DNA of 6,177 nucleotides, from the NCBI GenBank assembly GCA_946479125.1, contig CAMLET010000212.1:1-6177 (forward strand). Direction: 5' to 3'. Numbering within the stretch: the stretch's first letter is position 1; each line of letters opens with the position of its first letter. Source of the DNA: an uncultured Flavobacteriales bacterium (GTDB taxonomy: Bacteria > Bacteroidota > Bacteroidia > Flavobacteriales > Crocinitomicaceae). Positions 5,289 to 6,177 of this stretch are shown here, piece after piece. The translations under genes were made by a program, and so were the position numbers. The notes below the pieces were generated by a model. The model was not told the origin of the DNA, ran no database searches, and was given only the letters and a program-made list of their open reading frames with translations.

Positions 5289-6177
5289 TATTTAATGAAA
5301 TGAAAACAACGATCCCAACGAACTCCCAGAGATCCTTTAGAGAACCAAACAATAGAAGCTTTCCCGACAACATGATCCTCAGGAACAAACCCCCAAACAC
5401 GTGAATCCGCAGAGTTGTTTCTACTATCTCCCATCAACCAGTAATAGTTCATGGCAAATTTGTATTTGCTGGTTTTCTTTCCGTCAATATAGAAACCTCC
5501 GTTTTTCTCCACCAATTTATGACGTTCGTAAGCCGTAATAATTCTGCGGTACCAGGAAATGTTGTCTTTTGTTAAAGTGACAACCGAACCTTTTTTCGGG
5601 ATACGAACACCAAGTTTGTAATTGGCAACTGTGTTATTGATAGACAGGTCTTTCGGGAAAAAAGCTAAATTTCCGATTCTCTCGAATGCTGTTGGTTTAT
5701 AACCTTTTTCGCTAGAATATCTTTTATCATCAACCTTATGAATTTTAAGTGAAGGGAATTTCTTCATGATTTTAGAATGCATAGCATTGGTTAAATACAT
5801 CATCGTGACATAAACACCTTGTTCTGTTGCAAAATCATGTTCGCTTTCGTAGTATCCTAAACCATTCAACTGGCTAACAGATAAAACAATTGAATCGGTA
5901 AATCGATAACCGTAACTTTGATATGGAAATGGATCAGCCTTTTTTCCATTAACGTATAATTGAGCATCTTTAACTTCAATCATATCACCTGGGACACCCA
6001 CACAACGCTTAATGTAGTTTTCTCTCTTGTCAACCGGACGAAAAACAATTCCTCCGTGCTCAATGTAAGGCAAGCCATTTTCCGGCATTCCTCCTCGACA
6101 GTTAACAACTCCTTCTTTAATTCCTTTTCTAGCAACACTTTTCCAGTGTTCGTATTTACCAAGAAATTCATCTCCAG
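5288..6177 (-). CDS. lepB: Signal peptidase I, 5' end beyond window
   Basis: About 295 codons are open from the right edge (first full codon at 6175) to TAA at 5290-5288. Signal peptidase I is a membrane-anchored serine/lysine protease that removes signal peptides from exported proteins on the outer face of the cytoplasmic membrane. Box D is ENYIKRCVGVPGD, whose lysine, encoded at 6010-6008, aligns with catalytic K145 of E. coli LepB. Box E is GDSRNNSADSR (5431-5399), followed by VWGFVPEDHVVGKA. The catalytic serine and the membrane anchor must lie upstream, outside the window. About 190 residues separate the box D lysine from box E, against roughly 125 in E. coli, so the beta-domain II region carries an insertion of some 65 residues; Bacteroidota LepB proteins are generally enlarged. 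The ATG at 6088 is probably internal, since the frame continues upstream with family-like sequence. It is followed by the WbqC gene with a one-base overlap. Confidence 0.95.
   Translation of the reverse strand, partial: GDEFLGKYEHWKSVARKGIKEGVVNCRGGMPENGLPYIEHGGIVFRPVDKRENYIKRCVGVPGDMIEVKDAQLYVNGKKADPFPYQSYGYRFTDSIVLSVSQLNGLGYYESEHDFATEQGVYVTMMYLTNAMHSKIMKKFPSLKIHKVDDKRYSSEKGYKPTAFERIGNLAFFPKDLSINNTVANYKLGVRIPKKGSVVTLTKDNISWYRRIITAYERHKLVEKNGGFYIDGKKTSKYKFAMNYYWLMGDSRNNSADSRVWGFVPEDHVVGKASIVWFSKGSLGVRWDRCFHFIK

Noticed and set aside
5177..5404. Plus-strand reading frame across the lepB/WbqC junction
   Set aside because: Antisense to box E of signal peptidase and to the conserved WbqC N-terminus.
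6086..6088. ATG at 6088 as the start of signal peptidase I
   Set aside because: The frame stays open for 29 more codons to the window edge, and the membrane anchor and catalytic serine would be missing from a protein starting here.
5980..6171. Minus-strand reading frame of 63 codons starting near the right edge
   Set aside because: Out of frame with lepB, which continues through the same bases with recognisable signal peptidase sequence.

Overview
This window looks like ordinary chromosome from a member of the Bacteroidota, most likely a Flavobacteriales relative. The evidence is low-to-moderate G+C, starts without Shine-Dalgarno sequences, several promoter-like matches to the TTG / TAnnTTTG pattern of this phylum, a RecQ of the roughly 630-residue type with a late zinc cluster, and a signal peptidase I gene directly followed by a WbqC-family gene. 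The species cannot be fixed from the sequence alone.

Layout. Positions 1-1858 (minus) hold a RecQ-family DNA helicase whose last few codons lie beyond the left edge. A 165-base divergent spacer (1859-2023) carries candidate promoters for recQ (leftward) and ilvE (rightward). Positions 2024-3091 (plus) encode a branched-chain amino acid aminotransferase, closed by a clear intrinsic terminator with a GAAA tetraloop (3099-3124). Positions 3167-4519 (plus) encode a 450-residue secreted protein of unknown function with a probable beta-sandwich followed by beta-rich, propeller-like sequence. Positions 4680-5288 (minus) encode a WbqC-family protein. It overlaps the stop codon of signal peptidase I (5288-6177, minus, 5' end beyond the right edge) by one base, so these two form a leftward operon.

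The least ordinary part is the 160-base spacer (4520-4679) between the convergent secreted-protein and WbqC genes. On the minus strand it has a close match to the Bacteroidota promoter (TTTG, 19 bases, TATATTTG) preceded by an A-tract. About 30 bases downstream is a hairpin that forms a continuous 17-bp stem only in minus-strand RNA, because three G-U pairs become C/A mismatches in the opposite transcript. No plausible protein is encoded there. This suggests a short leftward non-coding RNA of about 65-75 nt, though a 3' processing or termination structure for the lepB-WbqC transcript is a real alternative.

The coding genes do not form one pathway. They are housekeeping functions (DNA repair, branched-chain amino acid metabolism, protein export) plus one unknown exported protein. 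I see no mobile element, CRISPR array, tRNA or rRNA.
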